DNA of 64,000 bases, from contig JBITNC010000001.1 of the NCBI GenBank assembly GCA_050084985.1, positions 18,600,001-18,664,000 on the forward strand. Direction: 5' to 3'. Positions 24,101-36,830 of the stretch are shown here, piece by piece. The notes beneath the pieces were generated by a model that made no database searches, was not told the DNA's origin, and worked only from the letters and a program-made list of their open reading frames with translations. This DNA comes from Nageia nagi. Taxonomy: Eukaryota; Pinophyta. The translations under genes and the position numbers were made by a program. Numbering within the stretch: position 1 is the stretch's first letter; each line of letters opens with the position of its first letter.

Positions 24101-25326
24101 ATCACCCATTAAATTAAATTCTCTTCCACGTCCTTCCGATCATCCAAATCTCCTCTGCGCTCTAAGTCCTTACAAACTACATTATACCTCACAAAACAAA
24201 TTTCACTTTTTTCCTTGGAGAGCATTGTCATTCCAAATTCTTGATTTCCAATCCGCTATTCACCCTCCCTCCCTACATATCAGTTTCTTCTTGAAGTAAA
24301 GAATCATTTACAGGCCTGTTTTTTTATTTTCCTGAAACCCAAAGAAAAGATGAATTGGAATTCTACAAACAAATTAGTGCAAGAATTCAAATACACGTAT
24401 GGAATTAGGATGGAAGAGAATGAAGAAGAAAAGGTTGGAATATGTGAAGGCCAAGAAACTGAGTAGCAGGTGGATTCTCTCTGTTAGGATGACGTGTCAG
24501 TGTGAAAGGGAGTAGAGACTGTCTTCCAACTTACATCCACTGGAATAACGAAGCATCCCTACGTCATGATTTTGGTGGATAATAAATCTCTAACGGGTTT
24601 CTGCTGCCTTTGAATCTTCTCAAATTAACCCACTTCAACATCCATTGCTTGGAACACCTGTCGTATATAGGATGAATAAATTTGTTCACAGTATAAAATA
24701 ATCAAAGGCTTCAAATTGTTTTCTTGATCGAGAAGCAATTCACACAGTTGATTTGAATAAAGTCTAATTAGAAAAAGTCTATAGTAATAAAAATAATTAA
24801 CTTATAATTAAAAAAATCAAATATTAATTAATAAATTTATATTAAATTATTAAATGATAAAAATAAAAGTAAATTATATTAATGATGAAACCCATTAACT
24901 TAAATAACTTGTTCCAAAAGACATCTCCTATTCATATAGAGTCTTTTGGGTTGGTGTTGGTGATGCATGTTTCCTAGATGTTCTCATGAAAGCCCATTGC
25001 CATCAATCAACTTGTCCAAGGCAACTTGGACCCTACCAAAAAACAGTAGCAACCCTCTGGCCCTTAATATGCTTTCGAACCGACATAGATCTCAATCGCA
25101 CCCCTTTTAAGCTTTTTACTCTCGTGGTCCATCTCAGTGAATTTTAAAAACAACAAATATTTCGAACAGGATATATGTTCACAACGATGAAATTCTGCAT
25201 AACTACCAAATAACATCCTAAATTCTACGAAGTTTGCGGGTGTTCTATATATTTTGCCCACCAAAATTCTCCAGTAGTTTTGCCATTACATCCGAGCATT
25301 TTGAGAGTATATCAGATCACATTATC
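24101..25326. promoter_or_regulatory. Divergent promoter region between the F-box and membrane-protein genes
   Basis: About 1.2 kb separates the start codons of two head-to-head genes. ACGT-core motifs of the kind bound by plant bZIP factors occur at 24490-24499 (TGACGTGTCA) and around 24560 (TACGTCATG). TATATATTTT at 25246-25255, about 80 bp before the plus-strand ATG, is a fitting TATA box for that gene. No equally clear TATA box is seen for the minus-strand gene. The middle part (24780-24900) is very AT-rich. Confidence 0.45.
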
Positions 25327-28300
25327 ATGGATCCCAGGTATGTATGCAGTTTGAGAGCCCTTTTGACTGTATAATTTTTTTCTTTCTTTCTGGTATAGGG
25401 TTATGTGTATTGAAGTAATTCTTCCTATTCTCGTATTCCAAATGGATGGACATAGAATCCAAGATCAGGGTTTGCTAGAATTTCATGAATAGTGACTCAT
25501 GAGTGTGATAGCTCTTTGGGCACTGCGCATTGGACTTTCGAAAATCCATTTCAGTTATTTAAAGGGGAATTCAACAATGAAAAATGGGTTCAATCAACAT
25601 TTTGCCCGTGAATCGGAACTTTGGGTTAGCGGGTGGAATACTTTGTTTCAACTAGCCTTTTTTTGTTGAAGTGATCGGAGGGACCTATTTTGCACTCTAC
25701 ATTAAGAAAATAGTCTAACACAGAAGAAAACATTTGGAGAAGATTTGATCCCATAAGTAAAATCAAGAGCCTTTATAAGTTGTGAACTCCATTGTCCCCT
25801 CACAAGAGAACCTCTAGTTGAAGCAATGCTGGTTTCATAAGGCCTAATTTTAGATGCACTTTGTCGATGGGTTGAAACCAATGAAGGTACAAAATTTGAA
25901 GGTATATACGGTAATATGAAAATTTTCCTTGTTATTCAAGCCTCAAGGGGATATCATATTCCAACCAGGCATGTTGGCTAGGTTATAACATAAAAAATGC
26001 CCTTTACCTTTTTTTGATACCAAGTGTGAAGAATGTTCTTTTCGTGTATAACCTTTACTATTGGACTGAAACATGACTTTCATGTGGCAACCCAAGGAAA
26101 CCTTTATTTCATGAAAGAATCCAAACTTTGCAGTTCATATTGTGACAAGCAAGTTTTTCAGTCAATTTACTGACATGCTTGAATGATTGGGAGAAAGTCT
26201 GCATGCAATAAGAGATTCTTCTTGATGTATATATCATACCTACAATTTGCAAACAAAAAACGTTGCAAGGACTGCTTTTCATGAATTTGTCGTGTGAACT
26301 TATGGTTTTGAAGAAGGGAGAATCAATATTTGGACCAATGTAGAAAATTTTTAGAGGACAAGTAACAATTATACTGAACATCGTGGAATGTTAACATAGG
26401 CATAGTAAAGGCATATACACCCGAAACACTTATTGCCTTCAATTTCTCAGATTGCATAAGAAACTCATAGCAAGGTGTGGGCAATATTCAAAAACTCAGC
26501 AATGGTACTGGAGTTGTACCAACATGACTGAAAATAAGTACAACTTATAGGTATTGGAAACATTGATCAAGTTGAGAGCAGCTGAACGTGTAACACTTTG
26601 AAGTCATAACAACAATAGTAAAAGGGTCAAAAGAATCCTGGAGAATATGAAGTCTGAATTTGTTACGATGAGACTATTGACCAGTTGGCAACACCTCTTT
26701 CATGGATACATAAACCCTACATTATGGTCATTGTATACGAGTTCAATATTTCTATGCTATTTGGTTGGATTTGATAGAGATAAAATAGGAGGCTCATCTA
26801 TATGGTGAAGCCTGTGTGGAAGGCTTGTTCTGTCTAATTTGATGCAGGGGTACCTGGTGAGTTTTTACTCTCCTTGGCAGTCTGAAAGATTAAATTGCAG
26901 TGCCCACTCTGCTCTTGGAGTTGGCTTGAGTTGGTGATAAAGCATTCTGAACAATCTGGGAGTCTTATGTTTTATTTTGTTTCATGTTTTATCAACAGGA
27001 AGCTTTTTTATGTTTAGCCCTTCTTTCCTGCATCCTTTAATTTTTAAGGTCACAACCAGAGCCTTACAGGCAAATTTTCAGATATAAGTTCCACTTTTCT
27101 GAACCATTTGCTTATGCATTAGTTTCATTTGCAAGTTTCAATTTTAAGTTCAAATTTCTGACTTTCTGTTTTTCTGAAATTTGAACTCCTCGTTTTGGTC
27201 AGTTCAATAGCAGAGAACAGTGTAGGTTCAGAACAGCATCCACATTTTGCCAATTAACTACAGGAAATTAACCACAGAAAGTTAGAAGCACTAGAAATAA
27301 GAGGTAACATTCGCACAACTGTAGGTCAAACACCTATGAAACAAATTTTTAAGTTCAGTTACCTCCTAAAAAATCTTCCAACAGGATGGAAACAGTCATG
27401 GGACTTGGAAACTGACATAACTACAAGCAGAGACTCATTGAACTGAAGCATAATACTGTTCCAAACCTTATGAAACAAACAATTTTTTCCTTTTCAAAAA
27501 TCTCCATTTCAGAGCAAAAGTCTTAACTTACCCTTCCAATGATAATATTTCCTGCAGATTTTTTTAACATGATTGATCTTATTCTCATAATACTTACATC
27601 AGGCATACCTATTCAGAAAGGAAATGTGTGGCTGGGTGTCTTGCCTTGTTTAAGAAAATGCCCACGGCTGTGGTCTTCAACAGCCAGTTAGAAATAATGC
27701 TCTTTTGTGTATGCTGGTTAAACTGTGTCAAAAACTCAATCAAGGATTTTTAAAGAAGCTCTCTTCTCACCTGCCCTAATTTCACCCAGCTCAGGCCCAT
27801 GAAGAAAGTAATTTACCATACCAATCAATGTCTTCACTTTATGACATAAATGCAGAAGCTTTATTTTTTAGTCTGAACAGGTGTTCTGTACAAAGTTCCT
27901 TCCATTTGTATACATGAACCTAGATTTTGAGTACAGTTGAATGACTCTATTCATAAAGGTACATTTTAGAATGCAAGATTCCCAATATATAGTTTTATTG
28001 GTGCATTTCATTTGTTTTGGAGGAGAAAGGATAACTAAGGCTTGGGGACAGAGGTAATTGTCCTTCTGGTTTTTTTTTTGAGATTTTGGGACATTGTTAA
28101 GGCATGTAGGATGCTAATCGATACTTTTTTTAATTTCCTTCTTAATGTTTACGAGGCTTTTTGTGTAGATCTGAGGACGAGGAAACTGTGGATGAATGCA
28201 GTAATACATTGAGCAAAGGATCCACCAAAATTCATGTCACAGCCCTTGATGGTCTTGTCAATGTGAATTCCCTATTCACGTTAGCTGTGTTTGTTGGTTT

Positions 28301-28721
28301 GGCTGTATCTCCTGGTGAGGAAACTTTAGCGGAAAGTATTGACTGCAATGCAGGAGAAGGCATTGCGAGAAACCTTCAAATGTTTCAAGTAATATCCTTC
28401 AGTTCCTTTCTCTTCTCCAGCCTGGTTGCACAGGGTTTGAAGCAAGCAATAGTCCTTATTAACTGCAATAAAGTAAAGGAGGTCTTCAAGGTGCCCATCA
28501 ATAACACTTTTCTAAGAGTTGGAATGCTTTTATCAGCTATGGGATCAGTTTGCGGGTCTATTTTTCTGATGCTAGCCTTGATGGATTTGATTCAAGTCAA
28601 GCTTGGAACCCTTTCCTGTGGAAGCATTTGGCCTGTGAGAGCAGTTGTGCCTCTCTTCATGCTAGTCCCAACAGCCTTGGTTACCTACATTTGCGTTGTT
28701 TTGTATGCCTTTCTGCATTAG
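25327..28721 (+). CDS. Conserved plant four-helix membrane protein of unknown function, two exons
   Basis: Exon 1 is only 11 coding bases (25327-25337, ATGGATCCCAG) with donor AG/GTATGT. Exon 2 is 28169-28721, after acceptor TTTTTGTGTAG. The join is in frame and gives 187 aa starting MDPRSEDEET. An acidic N-terminus leads to THVTALDG-like text (KIHVTALDGLVNVNSLF, 24-40), then four hydrophobic segments at about 33-50, 74-101, 119-145 and 160-186, so an integral membrane protein is expected. I recall similar plant proteins of unknown function and do not assign a role. There are no stops or frameshifts, so it is probably a live gene. The intron is 2831 nt and holds nothing I recognise as coding. 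A small extra upstream exon cannot be excluded. Confidence 0.75.
25338..28168 (+). other. 2.83-kb intron of the membrane-protein gene
   Basis: It begins GTATGT and ends TTTTTGTGTAG, and is T-rich. Small ORFs inside (such as 26381-26109 on the minus strand) show no family features. I see no LTR ends or transposon motifs, unlike most of the window. Confidence 0.65.
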
Positions 28722-29698
28722 GCTGCTGTCATTCTTTCACATAATTAGAATCTATGAGAATAGGAGGATTTTTTAGTTTTTGTATTTTCAATGTTTTTCA
28801 CGTTACTTGTTTTGTATCACAAACTGGAGCAAAAAAGGAAGGCTGATATGCTGACTTTCTGTATGTCATATATAGTATTTCTTTCAAGTTCCATGTTTGT
28901 TTACAGTAGGAAAAAGGGGACACCTTTTTTAGTTGTTATAAACCTTGTACTGTATTTTGTTTGAGTAGGCGTGATATTATTGAAGCAAAGGTGCCTGCTG
29001 TAGTCCCTCTCCTCTTGGTAGAGGGTAACATTGGGGTTTTAACTGTGTAGTGTGTACACACAATAGTTTCAACTTGGATGCCTGTTCTCTGTATTCCAGC
29101 TGCAGAAAGAAAAACGTGCAACTGTAATCTGTCACGTATCTTGTATTTGAACAACATCTAACTCGCGTTAGTTTTGCAAGAAATATTTATTGGCTGCAAT
29201 AATTTTATAGTTTTCTCATTGTGAATTGGTAGATGCCTTAGATGAATCTATATTTCCTGTTCTGCTTTTTATTTTGCTATGTCAGAATGTTTTTAGTTAG
29301 ATTGAGTTTTATTAGATTGAGTTTCATTTACAATAGTAACTCCATTGCCCAAACCATCTTAGGCAAGACTTGCCATTAAAATGGTTGTGCCATTTGCAAA
29401 GACTTCTTCGTTATAAAAAAACTTTTAAAGGCGAGCAAAGTAGCATTAGGAAAACAACCTTGGAAATTTTTGCTTAAGGTATTCCATGAGGTAATAATCC
29501 TTCCTTTGATGTCATTTCATTTACTATTTCGGATAATGCATGTCATTGACTTAAGAATAATATGATTATGAGTTATTTTCTAGGTCATATCCCAAATGAG
29601 GTTATAATTTGCCAATGGGTATAATTTTCTTAGTTCTCCCATGGGATTAAAGTAGAGGGAATTTGTTACACATCCATTGTGTAACTCATGTAATGTCT
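28722..29698. other. 3' UTR and spacer to the retrotransposon stack
   Basis: T-rich sequence after the stop codon, with AATATTTATT near 29183, is compatible with a 3' UTR and poly(A) region. From about 29200 to the TSD at 29699 nothing is recognisable. Confidence 0.4.
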
Positions 29699-29703
29699 TA
29701 ATA

Positions 29704-31214
29704 TGTGATGAGACGTTCTAGGGTTCACTCCTCAAATGTGCCCTAGGATAGAGATGTTTGGCTTCTAGCTCCGAAACTATTTAGAAAAGCTCAAAATTGC
29801 ATAAGATATCCGATGACTTGCTAGGAATGACAAATATGAAATCGAACTTGCAAAAAATACCTTCAAACCCAACATCTAGCTATGATGAGCAAATATGATA
29901 ATAACGCTAGCAAATACCTCCAATATTTCAACGATTCAATCAGGGAGCAAATAGTAACTTCAGCAATACAAAACTACTCCACAAACCCAACATTCCAGTT
30001 AAGGAGTCGAAATAGATATTAAGCAATGCATATATCACTCTAGATCCAATGTTGCAACCAGAAAGAGAAAATAGCAATTCCATAGTGTAATTATGCTTCC
30101 AAATCTAACATATAAGCATCAAGAGACAAATAGCAAGATATTGATGGCAAAAAGTAATTGTATTCGATATAGCAAGAGTAGCGCAATTACAATTTTTTTT
30201 ATCTACCTAAGGAGTTTGTACCAAGACTACCTCCAATAGGGTTATGTTAGATGGCTCCAAGGCCTCACCAATCCCATAAGCAATGAGGTGTAGACCAAGT
30301 CTCCTATGCAGCAATTGTAATGGAACCAATAACATTCCTCTCAAGATGGTTAGAGTAAATTCAAGGGTAGCCTTCTATCCCCTCGATACCTCAAATGCAG
30401 GTTGCCTTACAAATGGTAAAGATAGAGTCTCCATTCAATCTGAATAAAAAGGTTTAATAACATAATCAACATATCTCATAATGATCAAGTATCTTCCTTT
30501 TATAGGTGAGGGTGATCATCTTCTAATCTTGCATTGAGACAATCTAACGGTGGAGAAATGTGATCCGTGTGCTTAAGCTTGCAACGTCCAATATGGGGAG
30601 CCTTGCGATGGATGAAATCACATCTAAGGGCTAAGAATGCCAACATCCAAAAGGGGGTGATGCCGAAGTGCCTTGTGATCAATGCCATAGGGCCAAGTGC
30701 CAAGGAGGGCCAACGTGGGGTCTTGGGATGCTCACATGCCCAATGTCCATGCTAAGGAGCCATCCACTTAACTTGAGATTGCTAATGCCTAGTTTGAAGT
30801 GCCACGCCCAACCTTGGAGCTCCAAATGATCTTATAGTCGGTGCAATCACCTAGAGAGATGCTCTACCTCGAAGAGGGGAGCATTAATGATTAGAGATAC
30901 ATTAAATGTCAATATTATAATTGTCAAAGCTAAAATATGCAATGCCTCTTTTAAGGAGACTAATATTGCATTTACAAATATAATTACCTTGATATTACAA
31001 ATAAATCATTATTGGTATTTAGTAATAAACCAAATACAAAATAAATAAATAAAAAGGGCCATTTATTCCATAATTAGAGCTTTGGTAAGTCTTTAAGTGG
31101 AATTTACATCATTTTGGTCAATTTCTACCAAAATATACAAAATCACACCTAAATTAATGTTTCCATTTATCATAAGTGAAATGGGAAAAACACCTAAAAA
31201 ATGGGAACATTACA
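29704..31214 (-). repeat. 3' LTR of element D
   Basis: On the minus strand it starts TGTAATGTTCCC at 31214 and ends ATCACA at 29704. It matches 58218-59721 throughout. By eye the differences are mostly C/T and G/A exchanges. TSD taata flanks the outer end. Confidence 0.85.
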
Positions 31215-31236
31215 AGTTTGCCCTCCCCAAATTACT
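31215..31236 (-). other. Polypurine tract of element D
   Basis: On the minus strand TTTGGGGAGGGCAAACT directly precedes the LTR start TGTAATGTTCCC. It is purine-rich with a few interruptions, in the position expected for the plus-strand primer. Confidence 0.6.
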
Positions 31237-31319
31237 TGCCCTCAAGCAATTCGGAATGTCCACTATTTCAACAACATTTTTTGGCTAGTTTAAGAATCTT
31301 CAATCTTTGGTGCAACAAT

Positions 31320-31746
31320 CAATTATTGTCCATGCCCAAGCTGAATACCTATGATGATGACCTTTTGTCCCTTGAAGAAGAAACTCACCTCTTTTCGTTG
31401 AAAATTGGTTTGAATGTTACCCAAGGAATACATCCATTGTACTCCAAGTGTTAACTCTTGTGAGTCATCTTGGGGGAAGACAAAATTCATCCTCAAGAAC
31501 ATAGTTTCCCATTTGGATGTTGAGCCTAATTGATTTATTACATAATGTATAGTGCCCATTGGCATTAGAGACATAGAAGGCATCTACCATTTTAGTTGGG
31601 AGGTTTTTCCTTATTACAAACCCTAGGTCAATGAAGCTTTGTGTGGCTCCATTATCAAGCAGAATGAGAACCTCCTATCCCATTGTTTCTCCTTTGATTA
31701 TGATGGAATTGTAGTGAAGAGATACTTTTCCCTCCATTATCCGAAT
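31320..31746 (-). pseudogene. Element D protease
   Basis: From the minus strand: LILLDNGATQSFID near 31670-31630 is a retropepsin active-site loop with Asn where Ser/Thr is usual. FLGVQW-type text (LGVQWMYSLGNI, in frame 31583-31323) is the Ty3/gypsy protease C-terminal motif. A frameshift separates the two halves. Protease would cut Gag-Pol. The sequence stops at 31746, exactly at the TSD of element C, so the upstream part lies across that insertion. Confidence 0.65.
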
Positions 31747-31751
31747 ATGTA

Positions 31752-32809
31752 TGTAGAAACCTAAAAACATACCTTTCACTTATGACACATCAAATCAATC
31801 ATGATTCTTATCATAGGGGACAACTATCAAATGCAAAATCATGGAACAATCGTTAATTAGCTCAAAATTGATATCTAATACTATTAAAAAGAGGTTTTAG
31901 AAATAATTAAAAGGAGGTGCTTAAATCTTCTTCTTTTATTGATTTTATTACATTTTATTGATGTACTTTTCACCTTCTTTCCAATGCTTCAAACGGTGAA
32001 GAAAACAGAGCTACAATTTGTGAGTTATGGCCTTTTGAAAATTGGGTAAAAAATCATAATTCAAGCCCAATCGTTGGTGATTTTGTCCAAACATCGACGA
32101 TTGAGTCCAATCGTCGGTGCTCGATACCCGATCATCAACGATCCTGAAACACGTAAAATTAAGTTAAAAATAAGAAAAAAATTGAAGTTTTTGGGAAATA
32201 AAGCAAAAGATGAGTGATATCTTATCATCCCACGCCTTCCCACTTCAGATTAGGATAATGACAAGGTTGGATATGCGTTTCCATATAGATTTTTGTCCCA
32301 AGAATGGCAACTTTGGTAGTTTTCAAAATCTATAAATAAGCCTTCAATAGTGAAGCAGAAGGACCCATATTAAATGCAACCTTATTATGTGAATACATTC
32401 AGACTTTTGTAAGTAAATGCATTTCGTTTTTCTATGCTTTCATACTCGTATTTTATTATACTTCCATACATTTTAAGCTGTGAGTGGGTATGTTTTGATG
32501 TGTTGTTTATGTATTTGCAGGATTCACATGAACATCAGCTGATTTAAGTAAAGAAGGGCCAAAGAATCAACAAAAAAGAAACAATCAGCATTATTCTTTC
32601 TTTTGTAGGTTTCATAAAACATTACTTGGAGCTTGTAGACATCGGTAAAGAAGGCGTCCAAGAGGCCTATATCATCTATTGTACTAAAGCCCTCCATGCG
32701 AAGCAAAATTTGTAATCAAAATTGAGGTTTACTCATAAATAATAGAGAATGGTGTTGATTGTGATATCTCTCATCTTGTATGCATGCAAGGTTATATTTT
32801 GAGTAAACA
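31752..32809 (+). repeat. 5' LTR of element C
   Basis: It starts TGTAGAAACC and ends GAGTAAACA, and is homologous to 43142-44210. It contains a short quasi-repeat around 32070-32130 based on AATCGTTGGTG-like text. Confidence 0.85.
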
Positions 32810-32811
32810 TT

Positions 32812-32831
32812 CTAGCGCTAGGAGGGCCCTC
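32812..32831 (+). other. Primer-binding site of element C
   Basis: ctagcgctaggaggg follows the LTR end by 2-3 bases. It resembles the TGGCGCTAG-type PBS that I recall from Tat-lineage gypsy elements, with the second position changed. Confidence 0.5.
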
Positions 32832-33603
32832 ACATGTAAGCTGCATCAAAAATGACGTGCAGGGGGTGTTTTCTATGTTTTAAAGTTTGTTTTGGTATCT
32901 TGTGTTTTGTGGTATTGTTATTGATTTTGTGTTATTTTCTATCTGTGTTGTGTAAACACCAATGATTGAAGAAAAAAGCCAACGATTTATAGTGGAATGC
33001 CAGCGATTTGTTTTGAAACGTTGGCAATTTAACTGAAACACCAGCAACTGTTTTGGATCGCCAGCGATTCTATGTAAAAGTTTAAAAATGTCATCAACTT
33101 GAGATAGAAAGTATATGTTTCAACTGTTGTGAATATTGAAAGCATAAATTAGACATTAAAAATGAAAAATGGAAAAGCAACTTTTGTTTGTGATTTCTTT
33201 GCCTAGATTGCATGTAGAAAGGGTAGATGTATGTTTGGGAAATATGCATTGTTTCTGTTTTACTTAAATAATTTGTACAAAAGTTATCTATTTTTGTTGG
33301 GTTTTGAAAATGATAAACAAAATCACCTAATACTTTCCATTAGACCCACCTATGCTCTCCCTTTGTATCGAAAGGCGATCTTAGGTGATCAGAATGGATA
33401 CAATAGGAAACGAGTAAATAAACCCTTTTTTCATTTTTAATCACTAAAATTGGTAAATGAACTCTCATTAAATTACTTCTGCACTCAAAAGGAGGAATTA
33501 ACTCTCATTACAAAATAGAATGAATATAAGGTTAATTTACCAAGGTTAAGGCAAATTCAAACATATTAAATTGTATAATTTACTAGGTGGGTATTTTTTC
33601 TTC

Positions 33604-33990
33604 ACATTAATACTCTTCATAGTCTGTCTCATTATTCTGAAAGGGGATTGAAGGATGGTAATTTGAAGAGGAGTTAAAGAACCTAATCTAAAGAAATTTA
33701 TCTAACATTAATACTCTTCATGGTTTGCCTTATCATTTCGAAAGGGGTTGAAGGATGGTAATTTGAAGAGGAGTTAGAGAACCTAATCTAAAGAAATTTA
33801 TCTCACATTAATACTCTTCATAGTCCATCTCATCACTCCTATAGGGGGTTGAAGGATGGTGATTTGAAGAGGATTTAAAGAATCTCATTTAAAGTAATTT
33901 ACATTCATTTAATGGCTTCTTCCATACCTTATTTTACCTCTCCAAAAGGAGTTCAAAGGTAGATAAGAATAGTAAGAAGTGGTAAATGAA
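33604..33990. repeat. ~100-bp tandem repeat in element C leader
   Basis: acattaatactcttcat starts at 33604, 33705 and 33805, giving a unit of 100-101 bp. The shared core is ggttgaaggatggtaatttg followed by aagaggagtta. A fourth, diverged copy begins near 33905. It is non-coding. Confidence 0.85.
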
Positions 33991-34799
33991 TTTAATTACT
34001 TTTGCATTTAGAACAAGTAAATAAATCTCATTAATTTTCGATTAAATAATCACATTAAGTGGCAAATGAATTTCGTGGGTTAGATCAAGACTCATTAATT
34101 AAAACACTATTTTTTTACATTAAATAAAATATAATCAAAGGACATGTATGTTGGGTTGGATTGTAGTTATCATGAGTACTTTTATTTTTAATATATATGC
34201 ATAAAACCTTTTAAAAATAAACATCAATGAGTTGGAGGTGATGACCAACCATTGATTCTATATTTCTTGTGTACACACCGATCACACTATAAGCCATAGA
34301 GCCAGACTTGGAGATGAATATCGGGTTCTAGGATAAAAGTTATCACTTTTCATTGGGTGACTATAAATAAGGAGGCTATGCTTGGATTCCACTATCAAGA
34401 TAGTCTTCAGCGGCATTCCTCGAGCCCCATTGCACTAAGGGGACCACCTTAGATACTAAGCCGATACTTTGCCATATCTTACCTATAAGATTCTGGCCTA
34501 CCTTTGCTTAAACACCTAACTAGAAAAAATAATCTAAGTAAATTAACAAAAATAAAATAAACAATTCACATTGTTCATTAAAAAAACTTAATTCAATTTA
34601 TCAACAAAATTAGATAAGATAATCACACCGAAAAGGTGAGTTTCTAAATAGGTTGTTTGTGCATATAATTATTTTTTCGCAAATATAAAAATGATAAAAA
34701 ATATGATGGTTATTCGATGCTTGTATTTTTACCTTATTGCACTTCAAAATTATCTTTCTTTTCCTATCAAAGTGAAATTAAAAAAATAAGAAATACAAG

Positions 34800-36830
34800 A
34801 GGAGCTTAACGTAAATGTTGAAGAACACTCATCACATCTCGTAATACCAACCTTGGATAAACATCCTACTTCTCCTTTTGAGGTTATAAAGGATGATTTT
34901 AACATTAAAAGTGAGGAAATAAATATGAAAATTAAGTAGCTTATAGCATACTTAGTTGAGTTAGAATATCTTTCTCTTAATCTTATTCAACCTTTAGAAA
35001 ACTTCACTGGATCCTATGAAGAGTTAGAGTATGATGCAACAAATAACTCATCTCCATCATAGGATGAATATGACACTAAAGATAACACATATGGTATAAA
35101 TACTGAGAGTTCATTGACATACATTGATGAATTAAAATCTTCTTATTCCTCCCCTTTTGAGACTATCAAGCCTCTAACTAAGTCTCATGACTCTGGTTCA
35201 TGGAGGGATGAACTTGATATTAGCATCGAAGATTTTGATATAAAATTATTTACTGGATCATATGAATTCTCAGAGCTTGATACTGTGACTTCTTCATCCC
35301 CACTTTGGGATGAATATGATACTAAAAACGAGGAACTTGGTAAGGATTTTGAGGATTCTTTGGAGCACCTTGTAAAATTACAATCTTATCCCCATGCTCC
35401 TCTTGAAACCATAGGACATCCTATTGAGTCTCATGATCCTCTTGAGTTTAGTGTTATAAATTCTTTACCCTCATCATAGAAAGAAATTAAGGAATTTGAT
35501 ATATAAATTAAAAGATTCTTGGCTTGTCTCATAGAACCTAAGGAGTCTTAATTACGAAGAAATGAAAAACATGAAAATGAAGCTTCTAGGTTCAAGCCTA
35601 GAAATAAAACTCCACATAGGGAAGGAATATATTCTAGTAATGTTGTTGAAAATGATTTTGATAAGGTTGGATATCATTAAACTCAATTAAAGATACCTTC
35701 AAAATACCAATCTAGTTTGCCTCAAAATTGGGAATATGATAGAGAGTATGGTCTTGTAATAGATAAGCCACCCATACCTCTTTTTGGATCTCAAACAACT
35801 GGAGATGTTTCTCAAAGGATATCCTACGAACCTAAACATAATGGTGTAACACAATTTTCATCGAATGGGAAAAAAATATTTCCTTAATGAGAAAAGATGA
35901 TTGTTCACCATCAATAATATCTATGATCGATGATTTGGATGATCAAATTCCCATACATACAACAACTTCAAATGCCCATCGTAAACAAACAAAGATGCAT
36001 AATAATTCTTTCTTAGGCATAGAGTTTAACACATCAACTCAGTATGAAGGGAAAGGAGATACTCATTATGGAACCCAAAAGGGTGGTCCACAAAATAAAT
36101 TTGAAATCTCGAAGATACCCTCTTATGATGATATAAGAATAGAATGAAAAACACCATATGTTTATGATCAACATAAGAAATCCTTCAACAAATTGGTTGA
36201 TGAAGTAAAACAAAAAGAAAGAAAACAACAAAAATATATCTTCTATAATCAATATGAAAAACCAACTAAGTTTATTAATAAATTGAGAAAAGAGAAGATG
36301 GGACAAAAATATGAGAAAGAAGCTAAAAAAACCAACATAATCAATCTTGGTTGCAATCATCATCACCTCTTAATCATAGAGCTTATAAATATCAAGATCC
36401 TTATCTTAATCAATGAAAGGAAACATCTCTTAAAGATTTAGATTATCAATATCAAAGGTCCTTATCACCTTTTTTATCACCTTATGAAGAATTATATTAT
36501 GATTTAGAATCATCATCCAAAAAAGGGTATAGACCTTTCTAAGGATATGATGAAGAAGCAAGTCCAATAAACGAAGAATATCCTATGTATTTGCAAAATC
36601 AACCAAAAGGAAAGGCAACAAAAGAAGATGATAACCTTCATGAAAGGTTAAAGGAAATAGAAAGAGAGTTATGTATGCAAGATAAACAAAATATGTCTTA
36701 TGAAATAATTTGCAATGAACCAATTCATCCTGATGTTCCTAAGAAGGAAATTCATTTCAAATTTGAAATTCCAAATATTGAATCATTTAAAGGAAAGGAA
36801 GATCCTAAGGAACATTTAAGATGATTTAAA
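34800..36830 (+). pseudogene. Element C acidic N-terminal ORF region upstream of gag
   Basis: Plus-strand frames from 34800 to 35479 encode an Asp/Glu/Ser-rich protein with an internal repeat: TGSYEELEYDA ... DEYDT near 35010-35080 recurs as TGSYEFSELDT ... DEYDT near 35260-35325. Further open pieces (35887-36147, 36193-36441, 36585-36824) are Lys/Glu-rich and lead into gag. Stops split it (for example at 35061 and 35478). Some Tat/Ogre elements carry an extra ORF ahead of gag. Whether this is that ORF or a long Gag N-terminus is unclear. Confidence 0.45.

Noticed and set aside
28550-28744. Plus-strand frame overlapping the membrane-protein exon
   Set aside because: Shadow of exon 2 in another frame.
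30500-30755. Overlapping frames in the LTR of D (also 59011-59325)
   Set aside because: They fall in both LTR copies, have no motif and are non-coding LTR sequence.
33604-33990. Regularly spaced repeats considered as a CRISPR array
   Set aside because: Units are contiguous ~100-bp tandem copies without unique spacers, in a plant retrotransposon leader.
36034-36366. Hydrophobic 110-codon minus-strand frame
   Set aside because: Antisense shadow of a Lys/Glu-rich coding stretch of element C; Lys codons read backwards give Phe and Leu.
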